A stretch of DNA of 53,488 nt from an uncultured Eubacterium sp. (GCA_910586445.1 CAJUHV010000002.1:79194-132681), one strand, 5' to 3'. Shown: positions 42,697 through 51,508, numbered from the stretch's first letter. The notes: generated by a model not told the origin, from the sequence alone. Translations and numbers: made by a program.

Positions 42697-43797
42697 ATGT
42701 TTAAAATGTATTCGATCAAAGATTACCGTTTTCGGCTGTGTGTATATGTCATTGCCGTAACGGTCATTGGAATATTAGTAATAGGCAGCGCCAATGAATC
42801 GGTGCAGGATAAACAGATTGCCGGCATGGTAATTGGGATCTGCTGTATGCTCATATTATCGTTGTTTGATTACTCCCTGCTGTTAAAGCTGGTATGGCCT
42901 GCATATATAGGCAACATTGCCCTGCTTTTAGGCGTACTGCTTGGAGGAAGCGGTTCTCATGGGGCGACCCGGTGGATAGAGATCGCAGGCATCCGGTTTC
43001 AGCCTTCAGAATTATCAAAGATTGTGATTATAATGTTTTTTTCAGCCTTTTTTATGAGATATCAGGAACAGATTTCCACATTCCGGGCACTGTCTGTCAC
43101 CGCGGTGCTTGTGGCGGTTCCTCTAGGGCTGGTAGTCCAGTCGGACTTATCAACTACCATTGTAACAACATTAATTTTTCTTACCCTCTTGTTTATTGCA
43201 GGCATTAGTTATAAAATAATAGGGATAGCGGCTGCAATCTGTACACCGGCTGCAGTCGTGCTGCTTTATCTGATCATGCAGCCGGACCAGGAGATTATCA
43301 AAGGTTATCAGCTGTCACGAATTCTGGCATGGAGATATCCGAAAAAATACCCGGATTTAGCCTACCAGCAGCAGAATTCCATTATGGCAGTTGGTTCCGG
43401 GCAGCTTTGGGGCAAGGGATTAAACAACAACAGCTTTGATTCTGTAAAAAATGGCAACTTTATCCCGGAGCCTCATACAGATTTTATCTTTTCCGTCGCA
43501 AGCGAAGAATTAGGGTTTGTTGGAGCCGCTGCAATCGTAATTCTTCTGATGCTGATTGCGCTGGAATGTATTTTAATCGCCCGAAAGGCGAAAGACTTAG
43601 CAGGACGCCTCATCTGCTGCGGTATGGCGGCATTAGTCGGATTTCAAAGCTTTGTCAATATCTGTGTTACAACCGGGCTGATGCCGAATACGGGACTGAC
43701 ACTGCCGTTTGTCAGTTATGGGCTGACTTCGCTGGTGTCATTATATATGGGGATAGGTATTGTATTGAATGTGGGCTTGCAACCGAAAAAATATTAA
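42697..43797 (+). CDS. rodA: Peptidoglycan glycosyltransferase RodA (SEDS family)
   Basis: The 366-residue SEDS protein has about ten membrane helices. Conserved blocks are GATRWIEIAGIRFQPSELSKI, SIMAVGSGQLWGKGL and PEPHTDFIFSVASEELGF, which includes the catalytic-region Asp. MPNTGLTLPFVSYG follows near the C-terminus. It polymerises lipid II with PBP2 in the elongasome. GGAGG lies about 10 nt upstream. Sited after minE rather than beside mrdA. Confidence 0.94.
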   Translation: MFKMYSIKDYRFRLCVYVIAVTVIGILVIGSANESVQDKQIAGMVIGICCMLILSLFDYSLLLKLVWPAYIGNIALLLGVLLGGSGSHGATRWIEIAGIRFQPSELSKIVIIMFFSAFFMRYQEQISTFRALSVTAVLVAVPLGLVVQSDLSTTIVTTLIFLTLLFIAGISYKIIGIAAAICTPAAVVLLYLIMQPDQEIIKGYQLSRILAWRYPKKYPDLAYQQQNSIMAVGSGQLWGKGLNNNSFDSVKNGNFIPEPHTDFIFSVASEELGFVGAAAIVILLMLIALECILIARKAKDLAGRLICCGMAALVGFQSFVNICVTTGLMPNTGLTLPFVSYGLTSLVSLYMGIGIVLNVGLQPKKY

Positions 43798-43812
43798 GGC
43801 GAGGTATACGAA

Positions 43813-44208
43813 ATGAATATTGGATTAATTGCACACGACTCGAAGAAAAAACTTATGCAGAATTTTTGTATCGCATACCGGGGGATTTTATGTAAAAATT
43901 CATTATTTGCTACCGGTACGACCGGCAGGCTGATTGAAGAAGTGGCAAACCTTTCTGTCCATAAGTATCTGGCAGGACATTTAGGAGGCGCACAGCAGCT
44001 CAGTGCGCAGATCGAACAAAACGACATTGACCTTGTAATATTCCTGCGCGACCCTATGACGCCAAAGTCGCATGAGCCGGATGTCAACAATGTCGTAAAA
44101 TTATGCGATAAGCATAACATTCCGCTGGCAACAAATCTGGCCACGGCAGAATTGTTAATTAAATCATTGGACAGAGGAGATTTGGAGTGGCGTGAAATGT
44201 ACAGATAA
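43813..44208 (+). CDS. mgsA: Methylglyoxal synthase
   Basis: The 131-residue enzyme converts dihydroxyacetone phosphate to methylglyoxal, bypassing lower glycolysis. It has GLIAHDSKK (H8), the phosphate-binding ATGTTGRL and FLRDPMTPKSHEPDVN with catalytic D80 and H88. Length is normal for short forms. It is 15 nt after rodA and overlaps the next gene by 17 nt; the rodA-mgsA link recurs in clostridia to my knowledge. The ribosome site is modest (GGCGAGG). Confidence 0.95.
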   Translation: MNIGLIAHDSKKKLMQNFCIAYRGILCKNSLFATGTTGRLIEEVANLSVHKYLAGHLGGAQQLSAQIEQNDIDLVIFLRDPMTPKSHEPDVNNVVKLCDKHNIPLATNLATAELLIKSLDRGDLEWREMYR

Positions 44209-45241
44209 TTTGTTTTTGAAATATGTAAACAGTATAAGCGTAAGGGCTGCTGTTTTGTCAGCGGCAGCCCTGCTTTTCGTAAGCGGGTGCGGGACAAAGA
44301 CCTATGAACTGGAGCATGCTTACGATGTCTATGGGACATCTATTCACTATGATGCATCACCGGCTGATGCAGATGCATCCGGGCAGGCTGCAGACTCTGC
44401 TGATTCAGCAGATTCAAAAGAAATCTCTTATTTTGCTTCAAAGCTTTGCGTTGCCAGCAAAAAGCAGAAGGGCACAAAAGCATTTAAGGCAGAAGCCGCA
44501 GAGGCCGCCGGGGTATTTCATCTGTCAGACGGTACCGTAACCTATTCAAAAAATATTTATAAAAAATTATATCCGGCAAGTACTACAAAAATCTTGACGG
44601 CTTATATTGCTTTGAAATATGGAAAATTAACAGACGTTGTAACTGTCAGCGAGCAGGCAGCGACACAGGCGGGAGATTCTTCCGTCTGCGGACTGCATAC
44701 CGGTGACAGGCTGACTTTAGAAGAACTGCTCTACGGCCTGCTGTTAAAAAGCGGCAATGATGCGGCAGATGCCATCGCAGAGCATATTTCGGGAGATCCA
44801 GAGTCATTTGCAAGGCTTATGAATGAAGAGGCCGCATTGCTTGGTGCGACGCATTCTCATTTTACAAATCCGCACGGACTGCAGGATGAGAATCACTATA
44901 CATGTGTATACGATCTGTATCTGATGTTTAACGCGGCATTAGAATACGAGGAATTCCAGACAATTATAAAGGCTTCAAACCACACTGCTTCATATACAGA
45001 TGTAAATGGAACGCAGGTGACACAGGACTGGGAGACAACAGACCGTTATTTAAACGGCACGGCACAGCCGCCAGAGGGCGTAGAGGTCGTCGGCGGAAAA
45101 ACCGGGACGACCAGTGACGCAGGAAACTGTCTGGCACTATACAGTATCAATGCCATGCAGGAGCCGGTTATTTCGATCGTGCTGAAGGCAGACAGCAGTG
45201 ACAATCTGTATTCTGTCATGTCGGAGCTGCTGGTTCGATAG
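44192..45241 (+). CDS. D-alanyl-D-alanine carboxypeptidase (DacF-like lipoprotein)
   Basis: The 349-residue serine peptidase trims peptidoglycan stem peptides. It has the SxxK site S130-T-T-K133, SGN at 187-189 and KTG at 303-305. The signal peptide ends in a lipobox, VSGC (C33), followed by an Ala/Asp/Ser-rich linker, so it is likely a membrane-anchored lipoprotein. The start is GTG 44192, within the mgsA end, with GGAGTGG just upstream. It is the last gene of the shape cluster; no terminator follows. Confidence 0.88.
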   Translation: MKCTDNLFLKYVNSISVRAAVLSAAALLFVSGCGTKTYELEHAYDVYGTSIHYDASPADADASGQAADSADSADSKEISYFASKLCVASKKQKGTKAFKAEAAEAAGVFHLSDGTVTYSKNIYKKLYPASTTKILTAYIALKYGKLTDVVTVSEQAATQAGDSSVCGLHTGDRLTLEELLYGLLLKSGNDAADAIAEHISGDPESFARLMNEEAALLGATHSHFTNPHGLQDENHYTCVYDLYLMFNAALEYEEFQTIIKASNHTASYTDVNGTQVTQDWETTDRYLNGTAQPPEGVEVVGGKTGTTSDAGNCLALYSINAMQEPVISIVLKADSSDNLYSVMSELLVR

Positions 45242-45268
45242 GCATATATTCATTTTTCGAAATAGCAG

Positions 45269-45297
45269 TTGTATTTTATGCAAAAGTATTTTATAAT
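45269..45297 (+). promoter_or_regulatory. Sigma-A promoter for the small P-loop gene
   Basis: TTGTAT (45269-45274) and TATAAT (45292-45297) are separated by 17 nt. This leaves a leader of about 110 nt before ATG 45417. Confidence 0.65.
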
Positions 45298-45416
45298 GAT
45301 TTTAACAAAAATCAGTTGGTTAATTCGAATTTTTTTGAGCAATTTTTAAAATGAATAAAATCGAAAATTTCGAAAGCTTAGAAGAGTCAGCCAATAACAT
45401 GCAGGAGGAAAAAGAA

Positions 45417-45836
45417 ATGGTCGAGATTATATGTGGTAGAAAAGGAAAAGGAAAGACAAAACATCTGTTGGATAAGGCTAATACGGCGATCAAGAGCGCA
45501 CAGGGCAACGTAGTGTATCTGGATAAGAGCCAGAAGCACATGTATGAACTGAGCAATAAAATCCGTCTGATTAATGTAACAGACTTTCCGATCGCTAACT
45601 GTGATGAGTTTTTAGGTTTTATCTGTGGTATCGTATCTCAGGATCATGATCTGCAGGAGATGTATTTAGACAGTTTTCTAACGATTGCTGGCCTGCAGGA
45701 TGACCAGCTGCAGCATGCGATTGAAAAATTGGATATTATCAGCGAAAAGTATAATGTAAAGTTTTTCTTGAGCATATCTAAGGATGAGATGGATTTACCG
45801 GAATGTGCTAAGGCAAAAGTCATTGTATCTCTGTAG
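45417..45836 (+). CDS. Small P-loop NTPase-like protein of unknown function
   Basis: The 139-residue protein begins with a strand and Walker A loop CGRKGKGKTKHLL, then VVYLDKS and a long helical C-terminal half ending in a final beta strand KAKVIVSL. ATG 45417 is favoured by AGGAGG 8 nt upstream; an in-frame ATG at 45351 would add 22 acidic residues. No Walker B with the usual DE pair is obvious. It has its own promoter and terminator. Homologues are sometimes labelled twitching-motility-like, to my recollection, but the sequence offers no support for that role. Confidence 0.75.
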   Translation: MVEIICGRKGKGKTKHLLDKANTAIKSAQGNVVYLDKSQKHMYELSNKIRLINVTDFPIANCDEFLGFICGIVSQDHDLQEMYLDSFLTIAGLQDDQLQHAIEKLDIISEKYNVKFFLSISKDEMDLPECAKAKVIVSL

Positions 45837-45850
45837 ATGGTAAGTAGGAG

Positions 45851-45888
45851 AGGGTGTCTTAAGAATATGCTTAAGACACCCTGTTTTA
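45851..45888 (+). terminator. Strong intrinsic terminator
   Basis: A perfect 13-bp stem (45851-45863 with 45870-45882) with a 6-nt loop is followed by GTTTTA. It ends the P-loop gene transcript and separates it from the convergent DUF378 gene. Confidence 0.85.
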
Positions 45889-45909
45889 TGCCTGATCTTC
45901 AGACAGGCT

Positions 45910-46122
45910 TTATGCCTGATCCATGGAGCGGATGCGGCCATAAGCGCTGAGCAGGTACAATCCGCCGATGCCCACAAGTGCATATACAATTCTGGAGATC
46001 CAGGACATATTTCCAAAAAGGAATGCTACTAAATCAAATCGGAAAAAACCGATCAGACCCCAGTTGATTGCTCCGACAATAACAAGGGTAAGCAGCGTGT
46101 AATCTAAAAATTTTGAATTCAT
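45910..46122 (-). CDS. DUF378 family small membrane protein
   Basis: The 70-residue protein has two membrane helices (about residues 7-27 and 37-60). It carries the DUF378 pattern LVIVGAINWGLIGFFRFDLVAFLFG and RIVYALVGIGGLYLL. The start is set by GGAGG 7 nt upstream; a longer reading to 46197 would pass through that site. Function is unknown; homologues are small inner-membrane proteins. It is convergent with the P-loop gene. Confidence 0.88.
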   Translation of the reverse strand: MNSKFLDYTLLTLVIVGAINWGLIGFFRFDLVAFLFGNMSWISRIVYALVGIGGLYLLSAYGRIRSMDQA

Positions 46123-46270
46123 AACATTACCTCCTTTTCGAATAGTATGGTCGCTGTTAGGGGAATTATGCATTGATCGTAAAATCAAAAAAGCCATTTA
46201 TAAACAGAGCATATAAATATTACCAGATTACACTCTGCAACAGTATGTTAGAAAGAATGGAGATTGGCAG

Positions 46271-47689
46271 TTGGCAGGCAGAAAGACAAAACGTAGGAAT
46301 ATTGTAAGGTTTCATCGGGGAATACAGTTAAATATCGGCATTATTGTATTTTTATTTGTTGCATTTTATTTTGCATACAGTATATACAGTTATGTGACAG
46401 CGGTTCATATAAGCAGGTATGAGGTCGAACAGGGTACGATCGAAGTAAATACTTCCTATACAGGACTGATCCTGCGCAGCGAGACTGTCGTAAATGCCGG
46501 CCAGAGCGGAAATCTGGACTATTTTCTAAGGGACAATACGAAAGCTGCGCATGGAACGCTCATCTGCTCGGTGGATGAAAATGGAAATGTATCCCAGCGG
46601 CTGAATGAGGCTGTAAATACCGATGCTGCACTGACAAAAGAAAATCTTGGAGATATACAGAGCTTAATCCGTGAATATGCCAAAGGATATAAGGACAATG
46701 ATTATTATTCGACTTATAATTTCAAGACAGACCTAAGCGGCAGGCTGATGGAGGCTCTGAACTTAGGCGCACTGAATACGATATCGGATTATACAGAATT
46801 TGCCAAGGACAACCGTACATTTCACTTATACCGGGCAGAAGAGCCGGGTATTGTATCCTATTATACGGACGGCTTTGAAAACGTCACAATCGATGTTGTC
46901 ACGGAGGAAATGTTTGATCAGGCAGCCTATAAAAAGATCAGCATGAAGACAAAAGGAACTATTGAAAGCGGGCAGCCGCTTTACAAGCTGGTAACAGATG
47001 AGGACTGGCAGATCATTGTTCCCATAGACCATGCAATGAAAAATGCACTGACAGATGGCGAGGTCGTCCAGATCCGATTTAAGGAAGACCGCACAACCGC
47101 ATGGGCAGATTATGTGATCGAGCGGAAAGACGGGCATGATTATCTGATCCTGAGCCTGCATACGGCAATGATCCGGTATGCCTATGAGCGTTTTATCGAC
47201 ATTAATATTATGCTGGACCAGCAGACCGGACTGAAAATACCAAACAGTTCGATTACTACAAAGACCTTTGAAATAATCCCGGATGCATACTTTACCCAGG
47301 GAAACGGCTCATCAAATGAGACCGGGCTTTTGGTAGAGCATAAGCAGGAAGACGGCACCTATACGGATGCAGAATTTATTCCGGTCACGATATATTATAA
47401 GGACGAAGAAAAGAAAGTATCGTATATATCGCAGGATAATATTCAAAGAGGCGACCAGATCGTAATGACCGGTTCTACAGAACGCTTTGAGGTAAAAGAA
47501 ACGGCCAGGCTGCGCGGCGTATACAATATCAATAAAGGATATGCAGTATTTAAGCAGATCGATGAACTGTTCAGCAACAATAATTATACAATTGTACGGG
47601 CCGGAACGCAGTATGGCATTATGCTGTATGACCATATTGCCCTGGAAGGCGATGCCGTAACGGAAGGCCAGATGGCTGTAAGCAGATAG
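46271..47689 (+). CDS. HlyD-like single-pass membrane protein in the division cluster
   Basis: The 472-residue protein has a basic N-terminus (RKTKRRNIVRFHRG), one membrane helix (about 21-42), and a beta-rich extracytoplasmic body. The early EVEQGTIEV--SYTGLILRSETV segment resembles HlyD/membrane-fusion adaptors. The coiled-coil region is weak, and no transporter gene is adjacent. Start is TTG 46271, with GGAGA about 8 nt upstream; no ATG fits the basic leader. It lies 39 nt ahead of ylmE-sepF, suggesting an envelope or division role. Confidence 0.75.
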   Translation: MAGRKTKRRNIVRFHRGIQLNIGIIVFLFVAFYFAYSIYSYVTAVHISRYEVEQGTIEVNTSYTGLILRSETVVNAGQSGNLDYFLRDNTKAAHGTLICSVDENGNVSQRLNEAVNTDAALTKENLGDIQSLIREYAKGYKDNDYYSTYNFKTDLSGRLMEALNLGALNTISDYTEFAKDNRTFHLYRAEEPGIVSYYTDGFENVTIDVVTEEMFDQAAYKKISMKTKGTIESGQPLYKLVTDEDWQIIVPIDHAMKNALTDGEVVQIRFKEDRTTAWADYVIERKDGHDYLILSLHTAMIRYAYERFIDINIMLDQQTGLKIPNSSITTKTFEIIPDAYFTQGNGSSNETGLLVEHKQEDGTYTDAEFIPVTIYYKDEEKKVSYISQDNIQRGDQIVMTGSTERFEVKETARLRGVYNINKGYAVFKQIDELFSNNNYTIVRAGTQYGIMLYDHIALEGDAVTEGQMAVSR

Positions 47690-47728
47690 CATTAATATAT
47701 ATTATTTTAATAAGGAGGTTTTGAACAA

Positions 47729-48424
47729 ATGTTAAAAGATAATTTAGCGAATGTTGAATCTAATATACAAAAGGCCTGTACAAAATCCGGGCGTGACCGC
47801 GCAGATGTGACGCTGATTGCCGTCAGCAAGACAAAACCAGCAGAGCTGCTCAAGGAAATCTACGACGCAGGCGTCCGCGATTTTGGAGAAAATAAGGTGC
47901 AGGAAATCTGTGAAAAATACGATAAGCTGCCGAGCGACATCAGATGGCATATGATCGGACACCTGCAGCGCAACAAGGTAAAGCAGATTATTGATAAGGT
48001 ATGCATGATCCATTCTGTAGATACCTACCGTCTGGCAGAAGAGATCAATGTACAGGCGAAAAAGCATAATATCATTATGCCTGTCTTAATTGAAATCAAT
48101 ATTGCCGGGGAGCAGTCTAAGTTTGGGATCGGCAGAGAGGATGCCGTATTACTGGCAGAAGAAATCTCACATTTGGACAATCTGCGCATAAACGGGCTGA
48201 TGACCGTTGCGCCATATGTGGAAGACCCAGAAGAAAACAGGCAATATTTTCAAGAAATCATGCAAATAGCGGTTGACATCAGACAGAAAAAATTAGATAA
48301 TACAGATATACGTGTGCTTTCTATGGGCATGACAGGCGACTATATGGTAGCAGTCGAAGAAGGTGCTACTATGGTACGTGTAGGAACAGGTATCTTCGGC
48401 GAACGCAGCTATGCCAGAAAATAA
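47729..48424 (+). CDS. ylmE: YggS/YlmE family PLP-binding homeostasis protein
   Basis: The 231-residue TIM-barrel protein binds PLP through K34 in LIAVSKTKP. Further family blocks are DFGENKVQE, WHMIGHLQRNKV, SVDTYRLA, FGIGREDA and LSMGMTGDYMVAVEEG. It regulates the free PLP pool and amino-acid homeostasis rather than catalysing a known reaction. AAGGAGG precedes the ATG. Its place before sepF matches the ylm cluster of Bacillus. Confidence 0.95.
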   Translation: MLKDNLANVESNIQKACTKSGRDRADVTLIAVSKTKPAELLKEIYDAGVRDFGENKVQEICEKYDKLPSDIRWHMIGHLQRNKVKQIIDKVCMIHSVDTYRLAEEINVQAKKHNIIMPVLIEINIAGEQSKFGIGREDAVLLAEEISHLDNLRINGLMTVAPYVEDPEENRQYFQEIMQIAVDIRQKKLDNTDIRVLSMGMTGDYMVAVEEGATMVRVGTGIFGERSYARK

Positions 48425-48455
48425 TGTCCTGTCAGACATGTATATGAATCAATTA

Positions 48456-48471
48456 ATAGCCTTCGGGCTGT
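48456..48471 (+). terminator. Small UUCG-type hairpin between ylmE and sepF
   Basis: ATAGCC and GGCTGT pair (one G-T) around a TTCG tetraloop. No T tract follows directly, so it may be only a partial terminator or a transcript stabiliser. A 14-bp AT palindrome, AAAATAATTATTTT, follows at 48480-48493. Confidence 0.35.
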
Positions 48472-48546
48472 CTTGAATAAAAATAATTATTTTATAGTTT
48501 ATCTGTAATCATTTTTGTTCAAGGGAAAATAAAGGAGAGATTGTTT

Positions 48547-49107
48547 ATGAGCTTAGTAGATTCCCTTTTAAACGTTATGCACATGAATCCGGATGATGAC
48601 GAAGATTACTATGATGATTATTATGATGAAGAGGAAGAAGAAGAGGCACCGCCGAAAAGACGCCGCAGCAGGGAAAAAGAAGTGGATGAGCCTGTTTATA
48701 AGAGTTCCAGCAGTAATAACCAGCCAATTGACATCAACCGCAACAGGGATCGCGTAGCTGCAAAGGCAAACAGCAAAGTAACGCCGATGCGTCCATCTTC
48801 CAGAAGGTCTTCTTCTGCAAACATGGAAGTCTGCGTGATTAAGCCTACAGCTTTTGAAGATGCCAGGGAAATTACCGAAACACTCCTTTTAAACCGACCC
48901 GTCATTTTAAATGTAGAAGGACTGGACGTGGAAATCGCACAGCGGATAATCGATTTTTCTTCGGGATCTTGTTTTGCAATTAATGGAAACCTGCAGAAAA
49001 TATCCAATTATATTTTTATCATAACACCAGCCAATGTTGAGATCTCCGGTGATTTTCAGAATCTATTGGATGCCTACGGCGCAGCGCCTTTACGAATGGA
49101 TGTATAG
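48547..49107 (+). CDS. sepF: Cell division protein SepF
   Basis: The 186-residue protein has a short N-terminal membrane-binding helix and an acidic Asp/Tyr/Glu-rich linker (about 18-40), then a basic Ser/Arg region. The SepF core is at about residues 90-180: EVCVIKPTAFEDAREI, GLDVEIAQRIIDFSSG and a C-terminal IFIITPANVEI. SepF tethers and bundles FtsZ filaments. ATG 48547 is used, with AAAGGAG upstream; TTG 48541 adds two residues only. Confidence 0.93.
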   Translation: MSLVDSLLNVMHMNPDDDEDYYDDYYDEEEEEEAPPKRRRSREKEVDEPVYKSSSSNNQPIDINRNRDRVAAKANSKVTPMRPSSRRSSSANMEVCVIKPTAFEDAREITETLLLNRPVILNVEGLDVEIAQRIIDFSSGSCFAINGNLQKISNYIFIITPANVEISGDFQNLLDAYGAAPLRMDV

Positions 49108-49119
49108 AGGGGAGCTGTC

Positions 49120-49872
49120 ATGGACCAGGAAATACAGTATATGAAAAAACGCTTTATTGATCTTTCAAAGCGGGCAGAGAGCAAAAGTATTGTAACATTT
49201 ACAAATTTTTTAAATTTAAACGAATTAAATATTTTTAGCCAGATTACGAAGGAGCTTTACTGTTCCTATCAGGTATCTGGCGGCTATGAGCATGCAGAGC
49301 GTCAGATGGTTGCTTTTATCCCTGATGCTCTTTATTATGCATGGGCATATCCCTTTGACGCTGTCTGCCTCAGACCGCTGCATTCCAAATTTGCAGAAAA
49401 TCTGACCCACCGCGATATATTGGGCGCATTGATGCATCTGGGCATCAAACGGGAAATGTTAGGAGATCTATTAATACAGGATTCACAGTCCATTGTCTTT
49501 TGTGTCAATTCCGTTACCAGTTATATTATAGATCATTGCAATAAAATCCGGCATACTACGGTAAGCTGTCAGCAGATTCCGCTTGAAGATTTCAGTTATG
49601 AACCAAAGATCATAGAAAAAAATGGTATCGTGTCTTCACTCAGATTAGACACAATTCTTGCAGATGTCTGTAAATTGCCGAGATCAGCCGCACAAAAATT
49701 GATTATTGAGGGGAATGCCTTCGTAAATTCACAAAAAATGGTGCAAAATGCCTATAATTGTCAGAATGGGGATATTTTATCTGTCCGTCATTTCGGAAAA
49801 TTCCAGATCGAGACAGACGGCGGCCTGACCAAAAAGGGACGAATTAAGTGCCGGTACAAAATATATTCATAA
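49120..49872 (+). CDS. ylmH: YlmH-type S4-domain RNA-binding protein
   Basis: The 250-residue protein has an N-terminal YlmH-specific region (GGYEHAERQMVAFIPD, RDILGALMHLGIKREMLGD). The C-terminal S4 domain (about residues 170-235) contains SSLRLDTILADVCKLPRSAAQKLI and GNAFVNSQKMVQN. S4 proteins of this group bind tRNA or rRNA; Bacillus YlmH acts in ribosome-associated quality control. GGGGAG is well placed. It follows sepF by 12 nt; ylmG, usual between them in Bacillus, is absent. Confidence 0.93.
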   Translation: MDQEIQYMKKRFIDLSKRAESKSIVTFTNFLNLNELNIFSQITKELYCSYQVSGGYEHAERQMVAFIPDALYYAWAYPFDAVCLRPLHSKFAENLTHRDILGALMHLGIKREMLGDLLIQDSQSIVFCVNSVTSYIIDHCNKIRHTTVSCQQIPLEDFSYEPKIIEKNGIVSSLRLDTILADVCKLPRSAAQKLIIEGNAFVNSQKMVQNAYNCQNGDILSVRHFGKFQIETDGGLTKKGRIKCRYKIYS

Positions 49873-49879
49873 TAATTTA

Positions 49880-49968
49880 TACTGATGAGCAGTAAAATAT
49901 GCCAGTAATGCCGTCTCATGAGCGTCGATGCTGAAAGGTGTCTGGCAGATTTCATCACTCGTGAGTAT
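49880..49968 (+). promoter_or_regulatory. Possible structured leader upstream of lspA
   Basis: TGATGA near 49882 can pair with TCATCA near 49953, and TGCCAG near 49899 with CTGGCA near 49942, enclosing a central hairpin-rich segment. The two stems share an axis with an asymmetric internal loop. It resembles no riboswitch that I can name. It ends just before GGAGG of lspA. Confidence 0.25.
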
Positions 49969-49988
49969 ATGTGGAGGTTTTTAAAAGT

Positions 49989-50522
49989 ATGAAAAGTATG
50001 GATACACTGATAAAAAATAACAGCAGGAAAAAACAGATGATCCTGTCTGCTGCCGGAGTGATCATACTGGTGCTGATTGACCAGATCACAAAATACATGG
50101 CCCAAAAATCACTGCGCGGGAAAGCTTCATTTCCTATTATAAAAGGTGTATTTGAGCTGCATTACTTGGAGAATAGAGGATCTGCCTTCGGCCTGCTGCA
50201 GGGCCAGAGGATTTTTTTTATTGTAACGGCAGTACTGATGCTGATTCTAATCCCATACGTATACACCAAAATACCCCAGGGCAGGCGGTTCTATTTCCTG
50301 CGCGTTGTAGCAGTCATGTATCTGGCCGGGGCAGCCGGCAATGCCGTTGACCGGATCATACATGGATACGTGATCGACTTTTTTTATTTTTCACTGATCG
50401 ATTTTCCGATTTTTAATGTCGCAGATATCTATGTATCCACCGCAACATTCTGCCTAATTGTGCTGATCTTATTTTATTATAAGGATGAAGATTTTGAACA
50501 GATCCATATTTTTTCAAAATAG
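49989..50522 (+). CDS. lspA: Lipoprotein signal peptidase II
   Basis: The 177-residue membrane aspartyl protease cleaves prolipoproteins after lipid attachment. It has DQITKYMAQ, ENRGSAFGLLQGQ, the catalytic GNAVDR (D121) and FNVADIY (D146). Four membrane helices are evident. ATG 49989 is chosen; GTG 49971 is part of the GGAGG ribosome site. It is followed 45 nt later by rluD, the usual lspA-rluD pair. It would process the DUF3048 and DacF-like lipoproteins seen in this window. Confidence 0.95.
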   Translation: MKSMDTLIKNNSRKKQMILSAAGVIILVLIDQITKYMAQKSLRGKASFPIIKGVFELHYLENRGSAFGLLQGQRIFFIVTAVLMLILIPYVYTKIPQGRRFYFLRVVAVMYLAGAAGNAVDRIIHGYVIDFFYFSLIDFPIFNVADIYVSTATFCLIVLILFYYKDEDFEQIHIFSK

Positions 50523-50567
50523 GGCTTGTTTCTTGATTATATTTACAGCGTCAGGAGGAATTGAATT

Positions 50568-51500
50568 ATGAACCATGCACAATGTGTATCACAGCAGACC
50601 TTTGAAGTACACGCTGAATATGAGGGGCATCGTCTGGACAAATTTTTGGCGGTGATTTATCCGGACTTATCAAGAGCTTATTTTCAAAAACTGATCAAAG
50701 CCGGGCAGGTGACGATCTGCAGTGCCTCTTTAAAATCCAGCTATACGGTAAAAGAAGGGGATCTGATCACTGTGCAGATCCCTCCGGCTGTGCAGATCGA
50801 TCTAAAGCCGGAAAATATTCCATTAGATATATTATACGAAGACAGCGATGTGCTGGTCGTCAATAAGCCGAAAGATCTCGTAGTACACCCGGCTCCGGGA
50901 CACTATACCGGCACACTCGTGAACGCTGTTATGTATCACTGCCGGCATGAGCTGTCCGGGATAAACGGAGAAATTCGGCCGGGTATCGTGCACCGGATCG
51001 ATAAAGATACGACCGGTTCTCTGATCGTATGCAAAAACGATGACGCCCATATAAAAATTGCAGAGCAGATCAAAGCACACTCTGTCACCAGGCGCTACCG
51101 TGGAATCGCCATAGGGCGCATAAAGGAGGATTCCGGCAGGATCTGTGCCGACATCGGACGTGATCCGAAAAACCGCCTTAAAATGGCATGCAATGTGCCT
51201 AACGGCAGGCATGCAGTAACGCATTACCGTGTCTTGGAGCGCTTTACGCAGCATACTTATTTAGAATTTGAATTAGAAACAGGCCGTACACATCAGATCC
51301 GCGTGCATATGGCTTCGATCGGGCATCCGCTTTTGGCCGATCCGCTCTACGGGCCTTTGAAATCAAAATTTCACCTGCAGGGCCAGTGCCTGCATGCCAT
51401 GACGCTCGGCTTTCATCATCCCCGCACAGGAGAGTATACAGAAGTGACAGCACCCCTGCCGGAGTATTTTGCAAAACTGCTGGCCTCAAATGCATTGTAA
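50568..51500 (+). CDS. rluD: RluA/RluD-family pseudouridine synthase
   Basis: The 310-residue enzyme has an N-terminal S4 domain (RLDKFLAVIYPDLSRAYFQKLI) and the catalytic domain with HRIDKDTTG, catalytic Asp145. LETGRTHQIRVHMASIGHPLLADPLYG completes the active site. It isomerises uridines in 23S rRNA. AGGAGG precedes the ATG. The specific target position cannot be told; it corresponds to Bacillus ylyB by its place after lspA. Confidence 0.93.
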   Translation: MNHAQCVSQQTFEVHAEYEGHRLDKFLAVIYPDLSRAYFQKLIKAGQVTICSASLKSSYTVKEGDLITVQIPPAVQIDLKPENIPLDILYEDSDVLVVNKPKDLVVHPAPGHYTGTLVNAVMYHCRHELSGINGEIRPGIVHRIDKDTTGSLIVCKNDDAHIKIAEQIKAHSVTRRYRGIAIGRIKEDSGRICADIGRDPKNRLKMACNVPNGRHAVTHYRVLERFTQHTYLEFELETGRTHQIRVHMASIGHPLLADPLYGPLKSKFHLQGQCLHAMTLGFHHPRTGEYTEVTAPLPEYFAKLLASNAL

Positions 51501-51508
51501 TTGATATA

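Noticed and set aside
49880..49968. Hammerhead ribozyme or TPP riboswitch upstream of lspA
   Set aside because: CTGATGA and GAAA are present, but stem II and the cleavage-site geometry do not fit a hammerhead; the resemblance to the TPP element is limited to CTGAT and TGCCAG without the rest of the consensus.
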